This document shows positions 29,189 to 39,364 of a stretch of 64,000 nt of DNA, one piece after another. Positions within the stretch are counted from its first letter, which is position 1, and each line of letters begins with the position of its first letter. The DNA comes from Psychrobacter sp. P11F6 (GTDB taxonomy: Bacteria > Pseudomonadota > Gammaproteobacteria > Pseudomonadales > Moraxellaceae). The DNA is taken from the NCBI RefSeq assembly GCF_001435295.1, contig NZ_CM003594.1, forward strand, positions 2,810,574-2,874,573, written 5' to 3'. The notes under the pieces were generated by a model that searched no databases, had not been told where the DNA came from, and worked only from the letters and a program-made list of their open reading frames with translations. The translations under genes were made by a program, and so were the position numbers.

Positions 29189-30196
29189 TCACTCTAATGT
29201 CTGCGCTAAAATATGCCAGCACAATGCATCAAAGTCCATGCCTCGAGCCTTGGCTGCCATCGGAACCAAGCTATGGCTGGTCATGCCTGGTACCGTATTG
29301 ATTTCAAGCAACCAGAAGTTACCTGCTTCATCTTGCATAGCATCGATGCGTCCCCAGCCTTTGGCATCAACGGCACGGAACGCTGCAAGGCTCAGATCTT
29401 GTAAATGCTTTTCGTCAGCAGCGCTCAGACCACAGGGGATATAGTAACTGGTATCATTACGATTATACTTGGCTTCAAAATCGTAGAAGTTGGTAATATC
29501 AGCAGGTTCAAGACGAATGACTGGATAGGCTTCATCATCGATAATGACGATTGTGAACTCGCGACCGGTAATCCAGCGCTCAGCCATGACCGCGTCACCG
29601 CACTGTACCGCCGTTGCATAAGCCGCTGGCAACTCGTCCAGATTGTTGACCTTAGTCATACCAATACTCGATCCTTCATGAACGGGCTTGATAATAAGTG
29701 GTAAACCTAGCATGTTGACCACTTGCTGCCAGTCAGTCTCAGCTGTTAACAATGAAAATGGCGCGGTTGCTAACCCACAACCCTGCCACAACTGCTTGGT
29801 ACGAACCTTGTCCATACCCAGCGCTGATGCCAGAATGCCTGAACCTGTCTGTGGAATATCAAACCATTGCAGCACACCTTGCAACAAACCATCCTCGCCG
29901 CCGCGACCATGCAACACATTGAACACGCGGTCATACTCGCGTAGCTCTGTGATGTCTTGATGCTTAGGATCGAAATGAGTGGCATCAACGCCTTGGTTTT
30001 GTAGCGCCTGCAATACGGCAGCACCGCTGTCTAACGATACGCTGCGTTCATTGCTACTGCCGCCATAGACAACCGCCACTTTACCAAACTGTCTGGCATC
30101 TTTTGCATCACTGGTCGTCGTGTTTAGAGTGGTATTATTGCTCTCTAAATTATCTGAATTTTGAGTGCTGGTATTTTCTTTAGTATCAGTCGTCAT
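29189..30196 (-). CDS. ddl: D-alanine--D-alanine ligase
   Basis: An ATP-grasp enzyme making D-Ala-D-Ala for the peptidoglycan precursor. The family's first motif is KVAVVYGGSSNERSVSLDSG near residue 38. LIIKPVHEGSSIGMTKV is the ATP-binding loop. The C-terminal active-site piece is FWLLEINTVPGMTSHSLVP. The first roughly 35 residues are a Thr/Asn/Ser-rich extension absent from E. coli DdlB. It lies 26 bp behind murC, and is probably co-transcribed. Confidence 0.97.
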   Translation of the reverse strand: MTTDTKENTSTQNSDNLESNNTTLNTTTSDAKDARQFGKVAVVYGGSSNERSVSLDSGAAVLQALQNQGVDATHFDPKHQDITELREYDRVFNVLHGRGGEDGLLQGVLQWFDIPQTGSGILASALGMDKVRTKQLWQGCGLATAPFSLLTAETDWQQVVNMLGLPLIIKPVHEGSSIGMTKVNNLDELPAAYATAVQCGDAVMAERWITGREFTIVIIDDEAYPVIRLEPADITNFYDFEAKYNRNDTSYYIPCGLSAADEKHLQDLSLAAFRAVDAKGWGRIDAMQDEAGNFWLLEINTVPGMTSHSLVPMAAKARGMDFDALCWHILAQTLE

Positions 30197-30222
30197 GAAG
30201 ATCGTTCCTAGAATTTTTTAGC

Positions 30223-31662
30223 TTACTTAATGTAAAGGTTATTGGCAGCCAAGTCGACAGCGATCTGCCCTACATTACCTGCACCTTGAGTAATGAGCAT
30301 GTCATTGGCTTTTAATAAACGCTGCATGACAGGAGCTAAATTGTCCTTGTCAATAATCGTCGGTTCAACTTCACCGCGCAACCGAATACTACGTGCCAAT
30401 GATTTGGTATCAGCGCCAGTAATTGGGCTTTCACCTGCTGAATATACGTCTAATAATAATAATTCATCAACGCTGGAGAGTACTTCAACGAAATCATCGA
30501 AGCAATCACGGGTACGACTATAACGGTGCGGCTGAAACATCATTACCAAACGACGTTCAGGGAAACTTTGACGCGCCGCTTTAATGGTGGCATCGACTTC
30601 TTTTGGGTGATGACCATAATCGTCAATCAATAAAACATTACCATCATTAAGACTGACAGAGGCATGCTGCTCAAAACGGCGACCAACGCCTTCAAATTTT
30701 TGCAGAGCGCGTTTGATCGCTTCGTCATCGACCCCTTCATCAGTCGCCATGGTAATAGCAGCAAGCGCATTGTAAACGTTGTGAGTACCAGGAATGTTGA
30801 GGGTCAAACGTAAAGGTTCACGGTCACGGCGCAGTACCGTGAAGTGAGTTTTCGTGCCTTCCGTCACTAAGTCGATGGCTTGAACGTCGTTAAAAGGCTC
30901 AAGTCCAAAGGTCAGTACGGGACGACCAATATCATCAATCATGGCATACAATTCTGGGTCGTCACCGCAGACCACCGCCAAACCATAGAATGGCATGTTT
31001 TGTAAAAACTGAATATAAGCAGCTTTTAATTTATCAAAACTATTCTCATACGTTTCCATATGGTCTTGATCGATATTGGTGACAATCGCGGCCATCGGAT
31101 GTAACGATAAAAATGACGCATCAGACTCATCGGCTTCTGCCACCAAGAAACGACTGCTACCTAGCGCAGCATTTTTACCAGATGCATTCAGCTTACCGCC
31201 AATCACGTAGGTAGGATCGAGTTGCCCTTCTGCCATCATGGTAGTCAACAAACTGGTCGTCGTGGTTTTGCCATGAGCACCAGCAACAGCGATACCATGA
31301 CGATAACGCATCAACTCGCCCAGCATATCGGCACGGCGTACCACTGGCAAACGCGCTTCTAATGCCGCCTTAACTTCAGGGTTGCTGCGATCAATTGCTG
31401 ACGATACAACGATGACATCAGCATTGGCAATATTTTTGGAGTCATGACCGATCGCAATATCAATACCAATCTGTGCCAAACGTTTGGTCACTAAGCTCTC
31501 AGCAATATCAGAACCACTAACCTCATATCCTTGATTGTTCATCACCTCCGCGATACCGCACATCCCCGAGCCACCAATACCGACAAAATGCAAATGCTGA
31601 ATACGACGCATTTCTGGTATTTCAATCAAACGCTTAGGTAAAGCTTTCGCAGGGTTAGACAT
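30223..31662 (-). CDS. murC: UDP-N-acetylmuramate--L-alanine ligase
   Basis: Adds L-alanine to UDP-MurNAc, the first amino acid of the stem peptide. It has an N-terminal Rossmann motif [17 protein letters not shown], the ATP loop [14 protein letters not shown] near residue 120, and the Mur ligase motif [16 protein letters not shown] near residue 345. The length of 479 aa is normal. It sits between murG and ddl. Confidence 0.98.
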   Translation of the reverse strand: MSNPAKALPKRLIEIPEMRRIQHLHFVGIGGSGMCGIAEVMNNQGYEVSGSDIAESLVTKRLAQIGIDIAIGHDSKNIANADVIVVSSAIDRSNPEVKAALEARLPVVRRADMLGELMRYRHGIAVAGAHGKTTTTSLLTTMMAEGQLDPTYVIGGKLNASGKNAALGSSRFLVAEADESDASFLSLHPMAAIVTNIDQDHMETYENSFDKLKAAYIQFLQNMPFYGLAVVCGDDPELYAMIDDIGRPVLTFGLEPFNDVQAIDLVTEGTKTHFTVLRRDREPLRLTLNIPGTHNVYNALAAITMATDEGVDDEAIKRALQKFEGVGRRFEQHASVSLNDGNVLLIDDYGHHPKEVDATIKAARQSFPERRLVMMFQPHRYSRTRDCFDDFVEVLSSVDELLLLDVYSAGESPITGADTKSLARSIRLRGEVEPTIIDKDNLAPVMQRLLKANDMLITQGAGNVGQIAVDLAANNLYIK

Positions 31663-31745
31663 AGGGCTTCTCTTTATTAAAGGCTAATAAAATTTAGTGT
31701 ATCAAAATAATTGGTAATAAAAACAGTCAGCTATAAGAATGTAGG

Positions 31746-32831
31746 CTACAGCGTTTGCCAGATAATATCAGCAACTTGCTTGCTCGCACTTCGATTGGCA
31801 AGGGCATGGCCTTTTTTGGCCATCGCTAGGCACTTCTCTCGATTAAGGGCAGCAAGCTCATTGCTCAAACGCTGCGCTGTCAACTCAGACTGCGGTAACA
31901 AAATCGCCGCATCGTGTGAGGTTAAAGTGCGGGCATTAGCAGTCTGATGGTCATCTACCGCATGCGGCAGCGGTACAAAAATTGCGGCAATACCAACGTT
32001 CTGGATTTCCGTAACCGTCAATGCGCCTGCTCGGCAAACAATAACATCTGCCCAATTATAAGCGGCAGCCATATCGTCGATAAAAGGCTGTACCACAAAT
32101 TTGTGCATACTCAAGTCCTGCTCATCGTAAGCCGCTTGTGTGGCAGCCTCATTGTTACGCCCGCATTGGTGACGCACTTCAAAAGGCTGATTGAGCAATG
32201 CCAGCGCTTTTGGCACAGTGTCGTTTAAGGCTTGTGCACCAAGTGAGCCACCCACCACCAACAATTTGAGCGGTGAGTTGTCATTAACATCATAACGCAC
32301 CGTCGGTTCAGAGACACCAGTGATGGCATTGCGTACTGGGTTACCCACCGTTTCAAGCTTAGCATCCTGTGCACTATTGGCAAAGGTATCCTCAAATGCT
32401 TGCAGCACCTTGGTTGCAATCTTGGATAGGTAGCGATTACTCATGCCTGCAATGGCATTTTGTTCATGGATAATCAGAGGCGTATTGGTCAGACGTGCGG
32501 CGATGCCGCCAGGTGCAGTCACATAACCACCGAAACCGACAACTATGTCAATTTGATTACTACGAATCACCTTTATAACTGCCATCGTCGCTGACAATAA
32601 AGTCACTGGCAACTTCAATAAACGCCCGATTCCTTTACCGCGTAAACCCTGCATCTCAATCGCATGAAAAGGATAACCAGTCGGTGCAACCAAGCCGTTT
32701 TCCATACCATTTGGCGTTCCTAGCCAATGAATAACCGCACCACGCTGAGTCAATTCCTCAGCCACTGCCAGCGCTGGGAACACATGCCCACCAGTACCCG
32801 CGGCCATCATTAATATATGCGGTGCTTTCAT
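31746..32831 (-). CDS. murG: MurG lipid II synthase (GlcNAc transferase)
   Basis: A membrane-associated GT-B glycosyltransferase that converts lipid I to lipid II. It has the N-terminal MMAAGTGGHVFPALAVAEEL loop, HEQNAIAGMSNR, and the donor-site LLVVGGSLGAQALND and CRAGALTVTEI near residue 275. The length of 361 aa is standard. It is the first gene of the local cluster murG-murC-ddl-ftsQ-ftsA-ftsZ; mraY, murD, murE, murF and ftsW are not in the window. Confidence 0.98.
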   Translation of the reverse strand: MKAPHILMMAAGTGGHVFPALAVAEELTQRGAVIHWLGTPNGMENGLVAPTGYPFHAIEMQGLRGKGIGRLLKLPVTLLSATMAVIKVIRSNQIDIVVGFGGYVTAPGGIAARLTNTPLIIHEQNAIAGMSNRYLSKIATKVLQAFEDTFANSAQDAKLETVGNPVRNAITGVSEPTVRYDVNDNSPLKLLVVGGSLGAQALNDTVPKALALLNQPFEVRHQCGRNNEAATQAAYDEQDLSMHKFVVQPFIDDMAAAYNWADVIVCRAGALTVTEIQNVGIAAIFVPLPHAVDDHQTANARTLTSHDAAILLPQSELTAQRLSNELAALNREKCLAMAKKGHALANRSASKQVADIIWQTL

Positions 32832-33169
32832 GAACGCCTGCCTATCTTTTCTTTATTTATATGAAGGACTTATTATCCTATGATCATCTTAGTCATCAGC
32901 CAATAATGACCCTATAAAATCTCGCATAGTATAGTGTAAATCGTTGGCTGATATATAGCACTTTATGCACTGTCAATAACAAAAATCCAAGCCGCGAGCA
33001 ATCACGACTTGGCTTTTATAAATACTATCGAAAAATCATAAAAGCATCGTTTATAAATGACGTTTTATCGCCTTTTTATGCGCTATGAAAAGATGCTGTT
33101 TATCAATCTATCTTAGCACACTGTTTTTTGAGTATTGTGCTCATAGCTTAGTGATAAATCACTCTATCC
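32832..33169. other. Spacer upstream of murG
   Basis: It contains the gshB terminator (32981-33018) and presumably the murG promoter on the minus strand. No ORF is visible. Confidence 0.45.
32981..33018 (-). terminator. Intrinsic terminator of gshB
   Basis: In the minus-strand transcript CCAAGUCGUGA pairs with UCGCGGCUUGG (11 bp with two G-U pairs) around a 4-nt loop, followed by ATTTTT. Confidence 0.75.
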
Positions 33170-34153
33170 TTACAGTGTTGCGCAAACTGCTACTTTATTC
33201 TCAATGGCGATGATAAAATCGGTCGCAATATCTGTACCGCATTGATCATCAATCTCACGTACACACGTTGGGCTGGTGACATTAATCTCGGTAATACGAC
33301 CGCCGATTAAGTCGAGCCCGACGAACATGAGACCTTTTTCTTTAACAATAGGTGCGACTACTTGGGCCACCTGACGTTCGATATCGGTGAGCGGCATCGC
33401 AACACCGCTACCACCCGCCGCAAGATTACCACGGGTTTCGCCTTTGGTGGGAATACGCGCCAAGCTATAATCGACCACTTCTCCATCGACGATCAACACG
33501 CGCTTATCACCTTCCTTAATCTCTGGCAAATAGCGCTGCGCCATAATCGGCAAGGTTTCAAGCTCAGTTAAAATCTCAAGCGTGACGCCGATATTTGGAC
33601 TATCTGCGGTCAAACGGAAAATCCCCGTACCGCCCATACCATCTAATGGCTTAACAATGACGTCTTGCTGCTGAGCGATAAACTTGCGAATATGCGCCTG
33701 TTTACTGGTCACAATCGTTGGGCTCATATAATCGCTAAACCACGTGGCAAATAGCTTTTCATTACAATCACGTATCGCTTGTGGGTCATTGACCACTAGC
33801 ACACCTGCCGCCTTGGCATGATCAAGCATATAAGTGGCATAAATAAAACGCATGTCAAACGGCGGATCTTTACGCATCAACACCACGTCATAGTCGCTGA
33901 TTGGCGCTGTCGCTTTATCCCCTAATGTATAAAAATCTTCAGGATCGCGCTTGACGGTCACTGACTGCGTATCAACCATCAGTTGCCCACGATCCAACCA
34001 CAAATCATGAATCTGACAATAGCCAAGGCTGTGCCCACGGTCTTGTGCCGACCACATCATCGCAAGGGTCGTGTCTTTTTTATAATTAACCTGCTCGATA
34101 GGATCCATAATAACGAGTATGTTTAACGATTTTTTTTGATTTTCTTGGCTCAT
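33170..34153 (-). CDS. gshB: Glutathione synthetase
   Basis: An ATP-grasp enzyme joining gamma-glutamylcysteine and glycine. N-terminal ILVIMDPIEQVNYKKDTTLAM, then MRKDPPFDMRFIY, VIVKPLDGMGGTGIFR as the ATP loop, and C-terminal EINVTSPTCVREID are all classical. The ATG at 34153 is preferred over the GTG at 34165. It is 327 aa long. It is flanked by pyrE upstream on the same strand after about 60 bp, so the two may be co-transcribed. Glutathione supply may bear on the KefC-type antiporter in this window; that is inference. Confidence 0.97.
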   Translation of the reverse strand: MSQENQKKSLNILVIMDPIEQVNYKKDTTLAMMWSAQDRGHSLGYCQIHDLWLDRGQLMVDTQSVTVKRDPEDFYTLGDKATAPISDYDVVLMRKDPPFDMRFIYATYMLDHAKAAGVLVVNDPQAIRDCNEKLFATWFSDYMSPTIVTSKQAHIRKFIAQQQDVIVKPLDGMGGTGIFRLTADSPNIGVTLEILTELETLPIMAQRYLPEIKEGDKRVLIVDGEVVDYSLARIPTKGETRGNLAAGGSGVAMPLTDIERQVAQVVAPIVKEKGLMFVGLDLIGGRITEINVTSPTCVREIDDQCGTDIATDFIIAIENKVAVCATL

Positions 34154-34211
34154 GATAAAGCTCACTTACGTTATATTATTAATGTAGAACAGCTTCGAAC
34201 TCTGTGCCCAA

Positions 34212-34934
34212 CTATACGCCGTACTGCGCGCGATAATGTTGCATCTTGGCAAGTTGGGTCGCATCTTTATGCTGACCGCTTTGTACGCCATGGTCATCTG
34301 CCAAATAACTGATTAAATCATCGATATCGACGAGTGCACGCACTGGTACCTCTAATGTCGACGCCAACTCTTGAATAGCAGAATGCTCAGCCTGCCCTTT
34401 TTCTTTACGGTCAAGGGCAACGATAATACCAGCAACGCTAGCGCCCGCTTGCTCTAAAATCTCAACCACTTCACGCATCGCCGTACCAGCGGTAATGACA
34501 TCATCGAGTACCCAGACTGCTTTACCACTAACGTCAGCGCCTACTAAGTTGCCACCTTCGCCATGAGTTTTGGCTTCTTTACGATTATAGCCCCACTTGG
34601 CATTGATACCATGATGAATCCATAAGGCTTGCGCGGTTGCTGCCACAAAAGGAATACCTTTATACGCTGCCCCAAAGATCACCAGCTCCTGCTCATCTGT
34701 ACCGTTATGACTAGCAGCCATTTGCTCAGCCAAGGCATCAGCATAACCACACGCAAGCAACGACAACATCTCACCCGATGCCAGCAAGCCTGCATTAAAA
34801 AAATACGGACTGATGCGACCAGACTTGAGGACAAACTCGCCAAATTTGAGAACTTGATTGTCTAAAGCCAGTTGGATAAATTGATGTGAGGAGAAAGAAG
34901 GGTGTTGCGCATTAGGCATTGAGGCATTAAGCAT
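34212..34934 (-). CDS. pyrE: Orotate phosphoribosyltransferase
   Basis: Converts orotate and PRPP to orotidine monophosphate in pyrimidine synthesis. It has FGEFVLKSGRISPYFFNAG near the N-terminus, IFGAAYKGIPF, and the PRPP motif VWVLDDVITAGTAMRE near residue 140. At 240 aa it is longer than E. coli PyrE (213), with extra residues at both ends. An AGGAA site supports the start. Confidence 0.97.
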   Translation of the reverse strand: MLNASMPNAQHPSFSSHQFIQLALDNQVLKFGEFVLKSGRISPYFFNAGLLASGEMLSLLACGYADALAEQMAASHNGTDEQELVIFGAAYKGIPFVAATAQALWIHHGINAKWGYNRKEAKTHGEGGNLVGADVSGKAVWVLDDVITAGTAMREVVEILEQAGASVAGIIVALDRKEKGQAEHSAIQELASTLEVPVRALVDIDDLISYLADDHGVQSGQHKDATQLAKMQHYRAQYGV

Positions 34935-34995
34935 GGAAGCGTTCCTATTGACAAAAAGAAGAGCAAAAAATTGGCGTTATTGTACGCATTATTGA

Positions 34996-35994
34996 TCAGC
35001 TTGACCAACCATTGATGTCGTAATCCTGCATGTTAGGATAACGAGTCAATAGGCCACTGCGCGATGAGAGATTAAAATAACACTGACCGTCATCACTCAC
35101 TTGTATCTCCCACCCTAAATGATACGCGGCAACAATAACATGTCCTGTGAAAATGCGTATTTGACGGTATGCATGACGCTGCGATGGCTCACAAACGATT
35201 TGACTCAACAGATAACTGCGAATGTGCTGACAGATTTGCGCGGCGCTATAGCTGTGATTGATACTTTTTCGTGTCTCGCACTGCCTCAATGCATGGACAG
35301 CGACGCTACACGCCATAATGTCAGTAGCCAAACTGCCCTCGCCTGTCTCAAATTGCTGCGGCTGCAACACCACCTGCCAATCTTCGGCATAAACACTGTT
35401 GAGCAACTCATCTGGGTTATAACGTTTGGTCAATGCACGGAAAGAAGCCTGTTTGTTTTTAGCATTACTACTAACGCCCGTATCGGTACTTATAGAAGAG
35501 CCATTCAGTATGAAACCGTAACGATGCAGTTTTGGATAAGCACGAAGCGCCTGCTGAATATCAGCCATGTCGAGCAAAGTCATACCATTTAATGATGATA
35601 ATAATGGTTGCGTGCTGTGATTGTGATAAAAGCTGTCTGGAAACTCGACAAGCTCTGCTGCCCGCAGTAATGACAGATGCTCGCCCAATACTTCTGAAGC
35701 AATCAGCGACCATTTTGACAAGCTGTGTTCTTTAGGCTGATAAAAACGCGCAGAGCGACCATAGAGTCGTTGCAATTGACCATTTAAGCGCCTAGCAGGT
35801 TCTGGAATATCGCTCAAGGGTCTGGCAGGATCAAGTGCCAAGCGACTCGGGTCAAAATTAGGATGTACAATCGCAGGTTGGGTACTATCTGGCAAAATAG
35901 ACGACTGCTCAGCATTGCCTTCTGAAATTGTACCGCCTGCTGCTGTAAAATCAGCACTGGGTAAATGAGTGTCAGAAGTAGAAGGCTGGGTCAT
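34996..35994 (-). CDS. Protein of unknown function
   Basis: I do not recognise a domain. The 332-aa protein starts with about 70 disordered residues (Ser/Thr/Pro-rich), then PARRLNGQLQRLYGRSARFYQ and a mixed alpha/beta region with several Leu-rich helices (HLSLLRAAELVEF). A Cys/Tyr-rich C-terminal third contains VIVAAYHLGWEIQVSDDG. It has no signal peptide and no membrane helix. The start at 35994 has a strong GGAGA site 4 nt before the ATG, so the gene is very likely translated. It lies between pyrE and a reductase gene on the same strand. Confidence 0.75.
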   Translation of the reverse strand: MTQPSTSDTHLPSADFTAAGGTISEGNAEQSSILPDSTQPAIVHPNFDPSRLALDPARPLSDIPEPARRLNGQLQRLYGRSARFYQPKEHSLSKWSLIASEVLGEHLSLLRAAELVEFPDSFYHNHSTQPLLSSLNGMTLLDMADIQQALRAYPKLHRYGFILNGSSISTDTGVSSNAKNKQASFRALTKRYNPDELLNSVYAEDWQVVLQPQQFETGEGSLATDIMACSVAVHALRQCETRKSINHSYSAAQICQHIRSYLLSQIVCEPSQRHAYRQIRIFTGHVIVAAYHLGWEIQVSDDGQCYFNLSSRSGLLTRYPNMQDYDINGWSS

Positions 35995-36051
35995 GAAATC
36001 TCCATAGACTATAAAATATAAAAACAATTTTAATTAAATTAAACTGGCATA

Positions 36052-36906
36052 TTACTCTTGATATTGTTCTTGATGACGCAAAATATCACGGTAACCGACT
36101 TGCCAATCAGGATATGCCAACCAAGCTAATGGAATATTACTGTGCAAGCGTTTTCCCGTAACCGCTACTTTTCTATCGTCAAGAGCAGGAGGCGTTTCAT
36201 TTATCTGCTGACTTAACCAGATACCCAACTCAAAAGTCGTGACTGGCGCATAATCAGTAGCAATATAAAGGGGCTTGGGCGCATCGATAGTCAGTACGTT
36301 AGCGATGATAACGACCAAATCGCGATCCATAATCCGATTGCTCCAATGCGCCGCTGCCACTGCTTCCTTTTGTGGCTCGCGGGCTTTACGCAGACGCATG
36401 AGACGCGCGCGTCCATAAATACCGCTTGGACGAATGATAATGGCTTTATCACCAAAGCCTTGTTGCAGGACTTGTTCTGCTTGCAATATCACCTGCGATG
36501 CTTCACGCTCTGGCGTTGCAGGCGCGGTATTGTCATCAATCCATTCGCCATTATCTTGCCCATAAACACCCGTTGATGAAATAAAAACAATGCGTGAAAG
36601 GTTGGTGAGTTTGTCCGCAAGCGTTGCCAAATGCTGGCTAATTGCTAAGTAGCTATTATGATAGCCGCTGGTCGAATAATCATCGGGGGTAACGATAATT
36701 GCTATCGCTGTAAAATCTTGCAGCTGCTCAGCCGTCAGAGTCAATGCATCGGCTTGCATAAATTCAGCGTTATCATCCAAAGAGTAATGATGGCGCTCAC
36801 CACGAGCCAAACCTGTGACATTCAAGCCGTTCTGTGCCAGCTGATTGCTGACTGGCAAACCAATATCACCTTGACCGATAATCAATAAATTTTGCGTACT
36901 CATCAT
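36052..36906 (-). CDS. NAD(P)-dependent epimerase/reductase (YeeZ-like SDR)
   Basis: An extended short-chain dehydrogenase/reductase. The cofactor loop is LLIIGQGDIGLPVSNQL, a GxGxxG near residue 10. IVFISSTGVYG is the Ser and Tyr region expected in epimerase-like SDRs, and IIIRPSGIYGRARL a later conserved segment. E. coli YeeZ is the nearest named homologue; its substrate is unknown, so no specific reaction is claimed. It is separated by about 60 bp from the unknown gene downstream, and may be co-transcribed with it. Confidence 0.85.
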   Translation of the reverse strand: MMSTQNLLIIGQGDIGLPVSNQLAQNGLNVTGLARGERHHYSLDDNAEFMQADALTLTAEQLQDFTAIAIIVTPDDYSTSGYHNSYLAISQHLATLADKLTNLSRIVFISSTGVYGQDNGEWIDDNTAPATPEREASQVILQAEQVLQQGFGDKAIIIRPSGIYGRARLMRLRKAREPQKEAVAAAHWSNRIMDRDLVVIIANVLTIDAPKPLYIATDYAPVTTFELGIWLSQQINETPPALDDRKVAVTGKRLHSNIPLAWLAYPDWQVGYRDILRHQEQYQE

Positions 36907-36986
36907 TTATCCTTTATTCGAACGCCATTTCTAATGACTGCTTATACATCTTTTTAATAATCTATACATTTTTTCAGTAATAAATG

Positions 36987-39041
36987 TTAAAAATAGCGTC
37001 TGTACGACAGCTGTACGTCTTCATTGGCATCAACATGATCTTGCCATTCGTAGTTAGCATTAATGCGTAATGCTTGTTTTTTATCGATATCGTACTGCAG
37101 CCCTAATGTCGATATCGGCTGCCAATAATGACCACGGGCATTAGACTCATCGCTGCTGCCATGATACCAATATGGCAGTTGCAATTCAGCCTGCGCGCGT
37201 AACTGATTGTTAATCTGATAACGACAGCCTGCATTCACGCCAGCACCAACGCGAAAGCCTTTATTGATACCGCGCCCTGCTTGCGCTGTGCCGGACAAAA
37301 AGGTATAGCATAGCTGCGGCGGCATCTCGCCTGTACCTGTGCGAGGCGTACCAAATGCCCATGACCAACCTGATTCATAGCCCAAGCTCCCAACTAAATG
37401 ATCGCGACCGCCTTGCTGGGAGCCATCATTCACACGCGTCGCCTCGATGCTAGCGCCCCACGTTTTGCCTTTTTTGGCAGAATTGACCGGATTAAATGAG
37501 CGCCCACGAATCAACGTCACATTTTGCAAAACCACACTGTTTGGCTGATTGGCTTTGTCATTATCGGTATCGTACAGGCGCAAAGTCGCAGATGCGCCTT
37601 CTAAATCAAAAAACTGTGGAAATCCTGAGGGACGATCGAGAATATCATGATAGCCCGCTCGTAAGCCCAAATCGATATAGTTATTATCACCGCGCTGTCC
37701 TAGTCCCATATGAGCCAGTTGCAGCGGATGTCTGTCTATTGGATTGTTATCTGATACCACTATATTAGGCTGCAATAACGTCTGTCCATCAGCTGACATG
37801 CTCGAAACCGCATTGAGTTGGGCAGATTTAATCTCATTGATCGTCTGTTTTGCGCTGTTGTGATAGCCGAATTGCTCGCGCTGCTCTTTAACCTTGTTTA
37901 ACTGCGCTTGGCGTAAGGTGCTATCGGCAGGCGTATAGTTGGTGCTGGCAAGTAAGCCTTCATCATCAAGCAACTGCACGACATCTGAGGGAATAACCGC
38001 ATAAGGCAGCTGACTCAATAAGTGCTGCTGCGGACGCACCACATCAATTAAGCGTAAAATCTCAGACGCACAGTTATCTGTGGTGAAGTAATACGGCAAT
38101 TTTAAATCTTTGGTTTCCCAAACGTGCAACATAATCTGCTGCACTTCAGCTGGTGTCAAATCCAATTGATACGTCCATGCGTCACGCTCGTCTTCTTGCA
38201 GATACTTGGCCAGCCTTGCTGGATAAGGATCGATTTCTATTAAATTATCATAGCGACCAGTCATTGACTTGATGGCATACACCACAAAATTGTCTTTTGG
38301 ATTACCACCAACCGTATAATTCAACGCAACCGCATGATGAATTTGGCTCGGATCAGCCACACTGGCTTTTGAGTCGATACGCAATAACGTATGAGCAAAG
38401 GCCGATAAAGGGTTGTCTAAATACTCTTGGGCAAACATGATAGATAGCTGTTCAGGGGCAATCTTCTGCATCCATTCATTCAATTCGGGACAGTCAACTT
38501 TTAGCGCCGTTTTATCAATGTTTAATGTATCGGTCAACCATTGTACACGCGCTGGAAAACGACATAATACCGAATTGTTGGCAGTATTTTTTTTGACAGT
38601 ACTATTATTCGTTGTCGCTACCTCATTAGCGAGGACGACGAGTAACGCATCAAGCTCGGCATTCGAGTCTTGCCGACCATGCTCACTCAAAAAAAAGTCA
38701 GCCTCATCAACCATGCTGGTGTCTTTTTTCTTACCAATCAAGTTCCTTTGATCATCAAAAAAATACAATAAACGTCGCCATGTCGTATGTTGGGCTAAAT
38801 TTTGTATTGCTGCTTGCTCACGCCACTTGGCTAACAACTGCTCAGCGTTGCTTTTTTTTAGTACTTGAGTATCTTCTTGAGTGGCATTATCTGGCGTATT
38901 ATTAGCGATTGCGGCAGCTTGCAGTGTAGGCGCCAATGCCCCTGTCGTAACTAACGATTCTGGCGTTGGAAGAATAGCCTGCGTTTGTGCAGAGAGTAGC
39001 AATCCTACAATAGCAAGTGGTAAACGTGCTCGTTGACTCAT
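36987..39041 (-). CDS. Lnb/DUF4105 periplasmic domain protein with probable outer-membrane barrel
   Basis: It starts with a signal peptide (MSQRARLPLAIVGLLLSAQTQA). A disordered region follows, then the DUF4105 domain (about residues 190-370), which is now called the Lnb N-terminal periplasmic domain. It has DSKASVADPSQIHHAVALNY and LPYYFTTDNCASEILRLID, with candidate catalytic His and Cys. From about residue 460 the chain alternates polar and hydrophobic residues and ends in YRRYF; the terminal aromatic residue is typical of outer-membrane barrels. The reaction is not known here. Start 39041 was chosen because the signal peptide begins there; the open frame extends 16 codons further. Confidence 0.8.
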   Translation of the reverse strand: MSQRARLPLAIVGLLLSAQTQAILPTPESLVTTGALAPTLQAAAIANNTPDNATQEDTQVLKKSNAEQLLAKWREQAAIQNLAQHTTWRRLLYFFDDQRNLIGKKKDTSMVDEADFFLSEHGRQDSNAELDALLVVLANEVATTNNSTVKKNTANNSVLCRFPARVQWLTDTLNIDKTALKVDCPELNEWMQKIAPEQLSIMFAQEYLDNPLSAFAHTLLRIDSKASVADPSQIHHAVALNYTVGGNPKDNFVVYAIKSMTGRYDNLIEIDPYPARLAKYLQEDERDAWTYQLDLTPAEVQQIMLHVWETKDLKLPYYFTTDNCASEILRLIDVVRPQQHLLSQLPYAVIPSDVVQLLDDEGLLASTNYTPADSTLRQAQLNKVKEQREQFGYHNSAKQTINEIKSAQLNAVSSMSADGQTLLQPNIVVSDNNPIDRHPLQLAHMGLGQRGDNNYIDLGLRAGYHDILDRPSGFPQFFDLEGASATLRLYDTDNDKANQPNSVVLQNVTLIRGRSFNPVNSAKKGKTWGASIEATRVNDGSQQGGRDHLVGSLGYESGWSWAFGTPRTGTGEMPPQLCYTFLSGTAQAGRGINKGFRVGAGVNAGCRYQINNQLRAQAELQLPYWYHGSSDESNARGHYWQPISTLGLQYDIDKKQALRINANYEWQDHVDANEDVQLSYRRYF

Positions 39042-39210
39042 AATAGTTAGGGTACAATCTACAGATAAAAAACTAGGCTTTAGAATCATGGGGTAAAACC
39101 TCGCACGTTGTTATTCATACGCCGATAGCGTGATTAAGGGCTGGTTGATAATACCTATTAAATCGTCCACTAAAATAACCTTAAAAGCCATATAAGAGCC
39201 AGATCATTGA

Positions 39211-39300
39211 AATATCTTAGTCAAAGTGGCTGTTATCAAAGTTGTTACTATCAAAACTACTGTTATCAAGGTAGCTACTGTCAGAATGGCTATTAATTGA
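39211..39300. repeat. 15-bp degenerate tandem array, six units
   Basis: Units such as gtggctgttatcaaa (39226), gttgttactatcaaa (39241), actactgttatcaag (39256) and gtagctactgtcaga (39271) follow each other with a strict 15-bp period, with weaker units at 39211 and 39286. The array sits directly upstream of ampD. Confidence 0.8.
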
Positions 39301-39364
39301 TAAAAAATGGCTAGCAACCAGCGGTCAATGCCCACTTATTAATATCATGATAAAAGAGAATATT

